Below are positions 9,459 to 17,725 of a stretch of DNA of 64,000 nt, one piece after another; the stretch's first letter is position 1, and each line of letters opens with the position of its first letter. Origin of the DNA: an uncultured Dysgonomonas sp. (GTDB lineage: Bacteria > Bacteroidota > Bacteroidia > Bacteroidales > Dysgonomonadaceae); NCBI RefSeq assembly GCF_900079725.1, contig NZ_LT599032.1, forward strand, positions 3,334,155 to 3,398,154. The letters are read 5' to 3'. The translations under genes were made by a program, and so were the position numbers. The notes beneath the pieces are model-generated. The model saw nothing but the letters and a program-made list of their open reading frames with translations. It was not told where the DNA came from and ran no database searches.

Positions 9459-9566
9459 GCATGCAAAAAATAATGGTTTTGCAAAAGTACAATTTTTTGC
9501 CGGAGGAGACAGCTTTTAAAGATAAGTAATTAGGGCAAACACACGAAAATTACTCTTTTTAAAAAA

Positions 9567-9862
9567 GTTTATCTATATGTAGAAGCTTTTAGCCGTTAGC
9601 TAATAGCTGTTAGTTCTTTGATGTATTGATAGGCCCTTCCAACCTCCCCTCGGGGTAGGGCTGTTAAGTTCTATTTTTTTATACCCTCTGTGCCATGTTG
9701 AACGGAGTGAAACATCTCGTTTTTCAGGCGGGATCTTTCGTTCCACTCAGGATGACAGCAGAAAATAACAGAACAAAGTAGAGAACTTAACAGCCCTAGC
9801 CCTAGCGGAGAATACAGAGAGAGTAAAAAATAATAGGTAGAAAAAGTGTTACCTTTGTTACC
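9567..9862 (+). repeat. Composite intergenic repeat block (copy C)
   Basis: The 661-bp spacer between recF and the ABC transporter has no convincing gene. Its middle is repeat material. 9567-9636 matches the reverse complement of about 58935-59003 (shared blocks TTTATCTATA, GCTTTTAG, GTTCTTTGA and GTATTGA). 9843-9861 contains GTTACCTTTGTTACCTTTT, shared with repeats near 35.1-35.3 and 58.7-58.9 kb. The centre is interrupted by a palindromic element at 9656-9798. 9863-10119 is AT-rich and holds nothing I recognise apart from whatever promoter serves the ABC genes. Confidence 0.7.
9656..9798. repeat. MITE-like palindromic element
   Basis: A 143-bp unit is bounded by perfect 17-bp inverted repeats at 9656-9672 and 9782-9798. 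Nested inside is an imperfect palindrome at 9691-9757, whose arms contain GAACGGAGTGAAACATCTC and GATCTTTCGTTCCACTCAGG. The inner unit resembles a REP-like palindrome that is common in intergenic DNA of many bacteria. No ORF is inside, so mobility would need a transposase in trans. Confidence 0.7.
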
Positions 9863-10119
9863 TTTTAACCAAATATAGTTAAAAGATATAGAAACAACAG
9901 GATGAAAGCAATGAAAAAAGTGTCAGATGTGTCAGGTTTTAACAATACATGGTTAACTGATGTGAAAAAAATGAATGATTATAGTTGCCAATTTCCCTTT
10001 ACTCTAAATTCGTAACTATATATTCGCATATCTCTTTATTTTTTTATTCTTTTGTGATTTTATAGAATATTCACCGACTAACAAGGTAGAGTAATTTAAG
10101 CAAATTAATATAGATCAGA

Positions 10120-11025
10120 ATGATGTATCTTGAAACGCAGGATATCGTAAAACAGTACGGAGACTATACCGCCCTTAACGGAGTAAGTGTGCAGGTACCC
10201 AAAGGCTGTATTTATGGATTACTGGGGCCGAATGGGGCCGGCAAATCGTCTCTTATTCGCATAATAAACAGAATAACAGCTCCCGATCAGGGAAAAGTCT
10301 TTATCAATGGCAGGGAATCTGTTGCCGATGACATTTTTAATATAGGTTACCTCCCCGAAGAAAGAGGCCTGTATAAGAAGATGAAAGTAGGGGAGCATAT
10401 TATTTTCCTCGCCCGCCTGAGAGGTCTGTCAGTTGAAGATGCGCATGAGAAAACCCAGCATTGGCTTCGCAAGTTCGATATTCTGTCATGGGAAAACAAA
10501 AAGGTAGAAGAGTTATCGAAAGGGATGCAGCAAAAAATACAGTTCATTGCCACTGTAATACACGAACCTGAATTGTATATCCTTGACGAACCTTTCAGCG
10601 GATTCGACCCGGTAAACGCAGAGTTGCTTAAAAATGAACTTCTGGAGTTGAAAGCAAAGGGTAAAACCATTATACTGTCTACCCACAATATGGAATCGGT
10701 AGAAGCGCTTTGTGACGAAATATCCCTGATCAATAAATCGAAAGTTGTATTGCAGGGCAATGTGAAAGAGATACGCGCGCAATATAGAAAACATATTTTC
10801 AGACTCAATGTATCAGGCGATAGCTTCGATATGGAATCTGCCCATTTTACCATATTGTCACAGTCTGTTGATAAAAGCTCAGTGGAAGTACGCATCCAGC
10901 GAAATGACGAAGCGTCCAACTCTGATCTGCTACAGGAAGTTGCCCGGAAATATGAGATCATTTCTTTTGAGGAAGAATTACCTTCTATGAATGATATTTT
11001 TATTCAAGCAGTAAGCAATAGATGA
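10120..11025 (+). CDS. ABC transporter ATP-binding protein (NatA-like)
   Basis: A 301-residue ABC ATPase. Walker A is GPNGAGKSS (near residue 38), the signature is LSKGMQQKIQ, Walker B is LYILDEPFSGFDP, and the switch His is in STHNM. A C-terminal extension after residue 220 is typical of the DrrA/NatA exporter class that carries DUF4162. It pairs with the ABC-2 permease 92 bp downstream, forming an exporter. The substrate cannot be told from sequence; Na+ export or drug/lipid export are family possibilities. Confidence 0.92.
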   Translation: MMYLETQDIVKQYGDYTALNGVSVQVPKGCIYGLLGPNGAGKSSLIRIINRITAPDQGKVFINGRESVADDIFNIGYLPEERGLYKKMKVGEHIIFLARLRGLSVEDAHEKTQHWLRKFDILSWENKKVEELSKGMQQKIQFIATVIHEPELYILDEPFSGFDPVNAELLKNELLELKAKGKTIILSTHNMESVEALCDEISLINKSKVVLQGNVKEIRAQYRKHIFRLNVSGDSFDMESAHFTILSQSVDKSSVEVRIQRNDEASNSDLLQEVARKYEIISFEEELPSMNDIFIQAVSNR

Positions 11026-11116
11026 AGTTTAACAATATACTATCAAATCTAACCTACGATTGTTGTTTTGCAACAAAAGTAATAAATAGGTCTGCGACCT
11101 TGTTAAAACCAGCCGA

Positions 11117-12445
11117 ATGAAAGCATTGAAATTAATTATAGCAAGAGAATTCTCGTCCAGGGTAAAGACAAAGGCTTTTATCCTGACTACATTATTGACT
11201 CCCTTCCTTTTTGCCGCTGTAGTTGCATTGCCAGCTGCCATAGCAATGCTGAGCGATAATGATGATATAAAAAAGGTTTATGTAATAGATAATACAGGAT
11301 TATATTCCAACATGTTCGAATCGTCTAAAAACTATGAGTTTGTACAGGTATCTGCTGCTGACAGTACAGCGACAGGTAAGGAAAAGGGTACGGCGTTGTT
11401 GCAAATAAACGGGGATTTGAATCAGAATCCCAACGCAGTTACATTCTTCTCTGAAAAGCAACAGCCTCCCCGCGAATTGACGGCATATATAAATGATGTG
11501 TTGACCGAAGCGGTGAGAAACAAAAAAATTGATGACTTTACGTCAGAGAGCAATCTCGAACCGCAATTAGTAACTAATTTGCAGGAAATACTGAAATCTA
11601 AAGATAAAATCTATATCTCTACTATCCGTTGGGATGAGACAGGGAAAGAAACGGAAACTCTCGGCGAGATAGCTACTGTTGCCGGAATGGCGCTTACCTT
11701 CTGTATGTTTTTCTTTATCATGATGTACGGTTCTATGGTGATGCAGAGTGTGGTAGAGGAAAAAAGCAACCGCATAATCGAAGTGATCATTTCTTCGGTT
11801 AAGCCTTTCGACCTGATGATGGGTAAAATAATAGGAGTGGGACTTGTCGGGCTTCTTCAACTGATTGTATGGCTTGTTATAGGCGGAGGTGTAATGATTG
11901 CCATTAAGATGGTTTTCGGCGTTAATATGGATGTGAGCGCCTCTGTGGATGCACAACAGGCAATGGCATTAATGAAAAGCAACAATGTTGAGATGACTTC
12001 TTTCCTTAATGGCTTTTTCAGCATCAACTGGGTACAGGTTGCAATATGTCTTATCCTCTATTTTACAGGGGGGTATCTCCTGTTCGCATCCTTGTTTGCT
12101 ATGTTTGGTTCGGGAGCGAATGATTCGCAGGAGGCCCAGCAACTTATCATGCCTGTTATGATTATACTGATGGTAGCGTTTTATACAGGTTTTGCGGCCG
12201 CCCGCAATCCGGAAGGGGCTATGGCCTTCTGGTGCTCATTGATTCCGTTCACTTCTCCTGTGGTGATGATGGTCCGCGCTCCGTTCGAAGTGCCTTTGTG
12301 GGAACTGGGATTGTCTGTTGCGTTATTGTTCGTCACATCCGTCCTGATGGTAAAACTGGCTGCTAAAATATACCGCGTCGGGATACTGATGTATGGTAAG
12401 AAGGTTTCTTTTATGGAAATGCTGAAATGGCTGAAGTATAAATAA
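11117..12445 (+). CDS. ABC-2 type permease (NatB-like)
   Basis: A 442-residue inner-membrane protein. The first transmembrane helix is at residues 21-45, followed by a periplasmic domain of about 140 residues and then five or six hydrophobic segments from about residue 190. MQSVVEEKSNRIIEVIISSVKPFDLMMGK is here only as its core, VEEKSNRIIEVIISS, which is the conserved cytoplasmic coupling motif of NatB/YhaP permeases. It forms a two-gene exporter with the upstream ATPase. Confidence 0.92.
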   Translation: MKALKLIIAREFSSRVKTKAFILTTLLTPFLFAAVVALPAAIAMLSDNDDIKKVYVIDNTGLYSNMFESSKNYEFVQVSAADSTATGKEKGTALLQINGDLNQNPNAVTFFSEKQQPPRELTAYINDVLTEAVRNKKIDDFTSESNLEPQLVTNLQEILKSKDKIYISTIRWDETGKETETLGEIATVAGMALTFCMFFFIMMYGSMVMQSVVEEKSNRIIEVIISSVKPFDLMMGKIIGVGLVGLLQLIVWLVIGGGVMIAIKMVFGVNMDVSASVDAQQAMALMKSNNVEMTSFLNGFFSINWVQVAICLILYFTGGYLLFASLFAMFGSGANDSQEAQQLIMPVMIILMVAFYTGFAAARNPEGAMAFWCSLIPFTSPVVMMVRAPFEVPLWELGLSVALLFVTSVLMVKLAAKIYRVGILMYGKKVSFMEMLKWLKYK

Positions 12446-12548
12446 TGTCAGTCTGTTATTGAATTTTGACGTTCAATTATGCTATGCATAACTACTATCT
12501 TAATTTGAAATTAGAGGCATTAGCTCATCTCTGCCGCGCCCTTCCGGG

Positions 12549-12975
12549 CTTGTCCTTCCTTTTGGCATTGCTCAAAAGGAAGCAAAAAGCTAGCGCTAAG
12601 TTCCTCAGCGACCCACAATCGGTTTGTCGGCTGAAAGGGACAAACGGGCTATTGCCCCATCCCTTTCTACGCCGTCTGCACCGTGTGGGTACCCCGCCTG
12701 CGGAACTAATGCGCACCCGCTGACGCCTTCGTAGGCAAGCCCTTGCATGAATTAATGCGCGTCAGCCCTGCGCCGTAGGCTTCACGGACGGGGTGCCCGT
12801 AGGATGAAAAGACGAAAAAACGGAAACGTGTTTGAGCTTATCTGCTAATCAGGATTATAGAATCTTTCTAGCGAGTTTTTCCGTTTCGTCTTTTAGTCCG
12901 TTACGGGTCGGCCTTTGAAGCGGGGCGCTAAAGCGTTTTTGGTTCCTTTTGCGGCTTTGGGCAAAAGGAACACAA
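12549..12975. repeat. Structured intergenic element with long inverted ends
   Basis: The 640-bp spacer between the permease and the outer-membrane protein gene contains a GC-richer, strongly structured block. The ends (12549-12600 and 12924-12975) are imperfect inverted repeats of each other, and each contains its own perfect 10-bp hairpin (12555-12564 with 12573-12582; 12942-12951 with 12962-12971). Inside is another inverted pair (about 12806-12827 with 12877-12896) built on AAAAGACGAAA. Open frames across it do not look like genes. It is probably a non-autonomous repeat element. Confidence 0.55.
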
Positions 12976-13085
12976 GCAATCTCTGATTGCGCGTAGTATA
13001 AAACAATTGAATGTTAAAGTTCAACTACCGATTCGCTTAAATAATTAATAATTATTTGTGTTTCTCTCGTTTACTTATAATTCGA

Positions 13086-13760
13086 CTATATCTTTACACC
13101 CAAAGAGAGATAGACACTATTGTTTCTCACTTTAAGATTGTCATTTAGCATTTCTCTTTTCCATATTCTGGTAAAACCCGTATCGGAGCCGATAATGAAA
13201 ACGAATCTCGATAATTCGGCCTGTAATTCTATTCCTAGTCCTACATCGGGTCTGTTCCATAGTCCGTCACCAGCAAATGTATTGCCTTTATTGCTTTCGG
13301 GGGTGCCGTCGAGCGTGGTCAATGTTGTCTTTCCTGCTATTCCATAAGCCACGTATGGCCCCATGGCAAAGCCAAAGTGGGTATTGTTGGGGAAGTTGAA
13401 CTTATATGTGAAATAGATGGGTAGCTGGATATACATCGCCTCCATTTTTGCTTCCATATTTCCTGCCGTTGTAGATAGCCTGTTTACTTTGGCTCCTTTG
13501 GTGGTGAAGCTAAGTCCTGTTTGTAGATAGACATCATTACCTAAAGTGATGTCGGCAATACCTCCGAAGTTATATCCGAACCTGACTTTACCACTCTTGA
13601 ATCCATATTCGTTTTTCCATGCCGAAACATTGGAGAGGTTCATTCCACCTCTTATCTGAAAGGTGACATACTTTTGTTTTTCAACAAAGAATTGTGCATT
13701 TGCATTGCCGCTTATCAGTATTATAATTGAAATAATCAGTAGCCTCAAGGATGTTTTCAT
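13086..13760 (-). CDS. Outer-membrane beta-barrel protein (PorT-like)
   Basis: A 224-residue exported protein starting at the ATG at 13760, where a good signal peptide begins (MKTSLRLLIISIIILISGNANAQ core, cleavage at NANA/Q). An upstream extension of the frame is charged and unlikely. The mature part alternates hydrophobic and polar residues, with typical strand starts such as GGMNLSNV, GYNFGGIADITLG, YLQTGLSFTTKGA, PIYFTYKFN and a C-terminal VYLSLGVKI. It fits the outer-membrane protein beta-barrel (PorT/OMP_b-brl_2) family of Bacteroidetes. The specific function is unknown. Confidence 0.8.
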   Translation of the reverse strand: MKTSLRLLIISIIILISGNANAQFFVEKQKYVTFQIRGGMNLSNVSAWKNEYGFKSGKVRFGYNFGGIADITLGNDVYLQTGLSFTTKGAKVNRLSTTAGNMEAKMEAMYIQLPIYFTYKFNFPNNTHFGFAMGPYVAYGIAGKTTLTTLDGTPESNKGNTFAGDGLWNRPDVGLGIELQAELSRFVFIIGSDTGFTRIWKREMLNDNLKVRNNSVYLSLGVKI

Positions 13761-13825
13761 AGGAATTCTTTTACGTTTTTTATTTATATAGTAACAATAT
13801 AGTGCTTGTGTTATTATCCGGTCAA

Positions 13826-15823
13826 TTACCACCTCAGGATGATCCGTTCTCCCAGAGCCTTTGCCAGTGCTTTTTTTACTTCTTCCAGTTCTTTTATCTG
13901 CTGCATCAGTTCTATGGCGGTGTCCCAGTTTCCTTCTTTTTGTTTTACAGCCATTTCATCTTTTATTTCCTTTATTTTCTTGGTTATATATGCATTTTTC
14001 AACTCTGTGACTATGCGAGGGACATCTTTCCCCAAATGCTTCTCTTCGGCAAGGGGAGTGTCCTCCTTTTTTGCATTTTCTCCGAATTGTTTGATATGCA
14101 GTTTGCTTAACTGATACCTGTCGCTAACCAGTTCCGCGGCTATCTTGCTAACCTGCGCATCGGTGTGTGCCAGAAAGTAGCGGGCTGGAATGAACGTTTC
14201 ATCTACCGAACGTTCTATCGCTTCTTCCAGCATCAGTGTATAGAGGGGATTGGTAAACCAAAAGCCATCGCGCTGGAGATCAAATTTTACCCAGTCTATT
14301 ACTGTTGTAGGCATGTCGCCCGTAACGGGATTTTCTTCCCCTCCCTCTAGCATTATCTCCATACCGAAGCGGACTATGTAATAAAGGATAGCCAGTTCGA
14401 ATTTGTCTATCGGTGTTTTCTTTACTACCGTTTTGTTGTGGATTAAGGGTTGCGACAAGTCATTATGGGCAGCCCGCATTTCCTCTTCCATCTTTTGTGG
14501 GGCTGTTTTTTCCAGATAGGCCAGTCGCTTTTTGGTCACTTCCTGTACCAGAATGCGTTCATCTACATCCAGCAGAATACTGCAATCTTTGATGTAGACT
14601 GTGCGTATAATATTGTCGGGTATAATGGAAATACTATTTACTATATCGGAAATAAGGGCGGCTCGCTTGATAGGGTCATTTCCGGCTTCTTCCAGTAATA
14701 GTTTTGTTTTGAAACGCATGAAATCGACCTCGTTGGCCTTGATATAGTTGGTTAGCGATTCCGCATTTTGTTTCTTGGCAAAGGAGTCGGGATCTTCTCC
14801 GTCGGGCAATAATATCACTTTGATATTCATGCCATCTTCGAGGAGCAGGTCTATTCCCCGTAATGCCGCTTTTATCCCTGCGGCGTCACCATCATAAATA
14901 ACCGTAACATTGTCCGTAAAGCGGTGAATCAGCCGTATTTGCCCGTTTGTCAATGCTGTCCCCGAAGATGCGACAACGTTTTCTATTCCTGCCTGATGCA
15001 TGGAAATAACATCGGTATAGCCTTCCACCAGATAACAGCAGTCGGCCTTGGTTATGGCCTGCTTAGCGAAGAAAATACCGTATAGTTCATTCCCTTTATG
15101 GTATATCTCACTTTCGGGTGAATTGACATATTTACCTGTATTCTCAGCTTTTTTAAGTATACGTCCGCCAAATGCAATTACTTTGCCCGATAGCGTGTGT
15201 ACAGGGAACATGACACGGCCACGAAAACGATCGATCAGTTGGTTGTTGTGCTCGCTTTTTATAGCTAGTCCTGTTTTTACGAGGTAATCTTCTTTATATC
15301 CGTTTTTTAATGCTTCTTGAGAAAAAGCATCTCTCTGTTCGAGACTATAGCCTAACTGAAACTTTTCTATAATATCTTCTCTGAAACCGCGCTCTCTGAA
15401 GTAGCTCAGTCCGATAGACTTTCCTTCTATATGATTGTGGAGAGTGTTGACGAAATAGTCCCGTGCATAATCGTTGAGGATAAAGAGGCTTTCACGCTCA
15501 TTATAGGCTTGTTTCTGCTCGTCGGTGAATTCGCGCTCTTGTATCTCTATGTTATATTTTTTAGCCAGATATTTTAATGCTTCGTAATATGAGAGCTGCT
15601 CATGCTTCATTATGAAGTGAACAGCCGTACCTCCTTCGCCACAGGCAAAGCATTTGCAAATATTCTTGGCGGGAGAAACGTAAAACGATGGTGTTTTATC
15701 TGTATGGAAAGGGCACAAGCCCACAAAGTTTATCCCCCTTCGTTTGAGGGTGACAAACTGCGACACTACATCAACGATTTGAGCAGCGTCCATTATACGG
15801 TCTATTGTACCTTGATCTATCAT
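13826..15823 (-). CDS. dnaG: DNA primase DnaG
   Basis: A 665-residue primase that synthesises RNA primers at the replication fork. The N-terminal CHC2 zinc ribbon has Cys37, His40, Cys58 and Cys61. The catalytic core and TOPRIM domain show LVEGYTDVISM (Glu) and VIYDGDAAGIKAALRG (DxD). The C-terminal helicase-interacting region is longer and more variable, as usual in Bacteroidetes. The ATG at 15823 gives MIDQGTIDRIMDAAQIVDVV, a standard DnaG start. Confidence 0.96.
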   Translation of the reverse strand: MIDQGTIDRIMDAAQIVDVVSQFVTLKRRGINFVGLCPFHTDKTPSFYVSPAKNICKCFACGEGGTAVHFIMKHEQLSYYEALKYLAKKYNIEIQEREFTDEQKQAYNERESLFILNDYARDYFVNTLHNHIEGKSIGLSYFRERGFREDIIEKFQLGYSLEQRDAFSQEALKNGYKEDYLVKTGLAIKSEHNNQLIDRFRGRVMFPVHTLSGKVIAFGGRILKKAENTGKYVNSPESEIYHKGNELYGIFFAKQAITKADCCYLVEGYTDVISMHQAGIENVVASSGTALTNGQIRLIHRFTDNVTVIYDGDAAGIKAALRGIDLLLEDGMNIKVILLPDGEDPDSFAKKQNAESLTNYIKANEVDFMRFKTKLLLEEAGNDPIKRAALISDIVNSISIIPDNIIRTVYIKDCSILLDVDERILVQEVTKKRLAYLEKTAPQKMEEEMRAAHNDLSQPLIHNKTVVKKTPIDKFELAILYYIVRFGMEIMLEGGEENPVTGDMPTTVIDWVKFDLQRDGFWFTNPLYTLMLEEAIERSVDETFIPARYFLAHTDAQVSKIAAELVSDRYQLSKLHIKQFGENAKKEDTPLAEEKHLGKDVPRIVTELKNAYITKKIKEIKDEMAVKQKEGNWDTAIELMQQIKELEEVKKALAKALGERIILRW

Positions 15824-15943
15824 GATTTTTTACTGCTACGAAAGTAATAAAAATATCCCGATCAAGATATTTAATTTATGTGAATAGGAATCTTAATGGT
15901 TACTGTTAAACGAAAATAAAACAATGTATCTAAATATTTTTTG

Positions 15944-15951
15944 TACTTTTG
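15944..15951 (+). promoter_or_regulatory. -7 element of pyrG
   Basis: TACTTTTG matches TAnnTTTG 41 nt upstream of the pyrG start. No clear -33 TTTG is found at the expected distance. Confidence 0.5.
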
Positions 15952-15992
15952 TGCTTTCTTTTTAGAGTCTAAAAAATATAAAACGAAAAGTC

Positions 15993-17603
15993 GTGGCTAA
16001 TACGAAGTATATATTTGTAACAGGAGGAGTTATATCTTCCTTAGGTAAAGGTATTATAGCCTCCTCGTTAGGTAAACTACTACAGGCAAGGGGTTATAAA
16101 GTGACAATCCAGAAACTGGACCCATACATCAACATCGATCCCGGAACTCTGAATCCATATGAACATGGAGAATGCTATGTGACTGTCGATGGCCACGAAG
16201 CAGACTTGGACCTCGGTCACTACGAGCGTTTCCTTAATCAGCCTACACATAAGGACAACAATATCACTACAGGGCGGATTTATCAGAATGTGATAAACAA
16301 AGAACGTAAAGGTGATTATCTCGGAAAAACGGTGCAGATCGTGCCCCACATCACAGATGAGATAAAGCGCAACATTAAAATGCTGGGTACAAAATATGAC
16401 TACGATTTTGTAATTACCGAAATCGGAGGTACTGTTGGTGACATAGAGTCATTGCCTTTCATCGAAAGTGTGCGTCAGTTGCGTTGGGAGCTAGGCAAAA
16501 ACTGCCTATGCGTGCATCTTACCTATGTGCCGTATATCGCTGCGGCAAAAGAGGTGAAGACTAAGCCTACACAGCATTCTGTGAAACAATTGCAGTCGGA
16601 AGGGGTACAGCCCGATATGTTGGTTCTCCGTACCGAACACCCGTTGAATAAAGACATTCTGAAAAAGGTGGCATTGTTCTGTAATGTGGAGGTAGATGCC
16701 GTTGTGCAATCGGTGGATGTGCCTACAATATATGAAGTGCCATTAAATATGCAGGCGCAGAACATGGACGAAATCGTGTTGCGTAAACTGGGTATGCCTA
16801 TCGGGGATAAACCGGTAATGCAGCCTTGGCGCGATTTCCTTGATAAGAAAAAACATGCCAAAGAGACGGTTCGTATTGCACTGGTCGGTAAATATGTCGA
16901 ATTGCCGGATGCGTACAAATCTATCAATGAATCGTTGTTGCAGGCAGCGATATACAATGATCGCAAGCTCGATTTACATTTTATACTCTCTGACAAATTG
17001 ACCGCAGACAATGTGGAAAAGATGCTTGGTTCCATGGATGGCATAGTTGTTGCTCCGGGATTTGGGCAGCGCGGAGTGGACGGGAAAATACAGGCGTTGA
17101 AATATGCCCGTGAACACGATGTACCTACATTCGGTATCTGTCTGGGTATGCAATGTATGGTTATCGAATTTGCCCGCAATGTGCTGGGACTGGAGGATGC
17201 TAACTCAACGGAGATGAATCCTCATACACCATTCAAGGTTATTGACCTGATGGAAGAACAAAAGAATATCACAAATATGGGTGGGACAATGCGTCTGGGA
17301 GCCTATAAATGTGAATTGGAAAAAGGTTCGCAGGTGTATAAAGCATATGGTAAAAAGCTGGTAGAAGAACGCCATCGCCATCGTTTCGAATTCAACGGTG
17401 ATTATAAGGAAGATTTCGAAAAGAACGGAATGAAGTGTACCGGAACAAATCCGGACATGGGATTGGTAGAGGTTGTGGAAATACCCGGAAAGAAATGGTA
17501 TCTGGGTGTACAATTCCATCCTGAATACAATAGTACGGTAGTATCGCCTAATCCTTTGTTCATCAGTTTTATAAAAGCAGTAATTGACAATAAGAAAAAA
17601 TAA
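15993..17603 (+). CDS. pyrG: CTP synthase
   Basis: A 536-residue enzyme that converts UTP to CTP using ATP and glutamine. The N-terminal synthetase domain shows GGVISSLGKGI (P-loop) and the conserved LDPYINIDPGTLNP region. The C-terminal class I glutamine amidotransferase domain has GICLGMQ (nucleophile Cys) and the HPE triad part in QFHPEYNS. The start is a GTG at 15993; the next residues ANTKYIFVTGG match the usual PyrG N-terminus, so no better ATG is needed. Confidence 0.97.
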   Translation: MANTKYIFVTGGVISSLGKGIIASSLGKLLQARGYKVTIQKLDPYINIDPGTLNPYEHGECYVTVDGHEADLDLGHYERFLNQPTHKDNNITTGRIYQNVINKERKGDYLGKTVQIVPHITDEIKRNIKMLGTKYDYDFVITEIGGTVGDIESLPFIESVRQLRWELGKNCLCVHLTYVPYIAAAKEVKTKPTQHSVKQLQSEGVQPDMLVLRTEHPLNKDILKKVALFCNVEVDAVVQSVDVPTIYEVPLNMQAQNMDEIVLRKLGMPIGDKPVMQPWRDFLDKKKHAKETVRIALVGKYVELPDAYKSINESLLQAAIYNDRKLDLHFILSDKLTADNVEKMLGSMDGIVVAPGFGQRGVDGKIQALKYAREHDVPTFGICLGMQCMVIEFARNVLGLEDANSTEMNPHTPFKVIDLMEEQKNITNMGGTMRLGAYKCELEKGSQVYKAYGKKLVEERHRHRFEFNGDYKEDFEKNGMKCTGTNPDMGLVEVVEIPGKKWYLGVQFHPEYNSTVVSPNPLFISFIKAVIDNKKK

Positions 17604-17725
17604 GATTGAACGTTTTAAATAGCGGAAGCAGAAGCAAAATTTATTTTGATTATGCCGGGTCATGCAAAACGCCCAATAGAAATTGAAAGGAAAAATCGCA
17701 AATATTAAATTTATAAAAACTATAA

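Noticed and set aside
9459-10119. Search for an RNA gene in the recF-ABC spacer
   Set aside because: Hairpins there are explained by palindromic repeats; no tRNA-like or known riboswitch-like layout is visible.
10347-10961. 204-codon frame antisense to the ABC ATPase gene
   Set aside because: Shadow of a clearly identified gene; Ser/Cys-rich product with no family features.
12466-12723. 85-codon frame downstream of the ABC permease
   Set aside because: It runs through the structured inverted-repeat element and has low-quality composition; an equally long frame exists on the other strand.
16523-17179. 218-codon frame antisense to pyrG
   Set aside because: Shadow frame inside a highly conserved gene.
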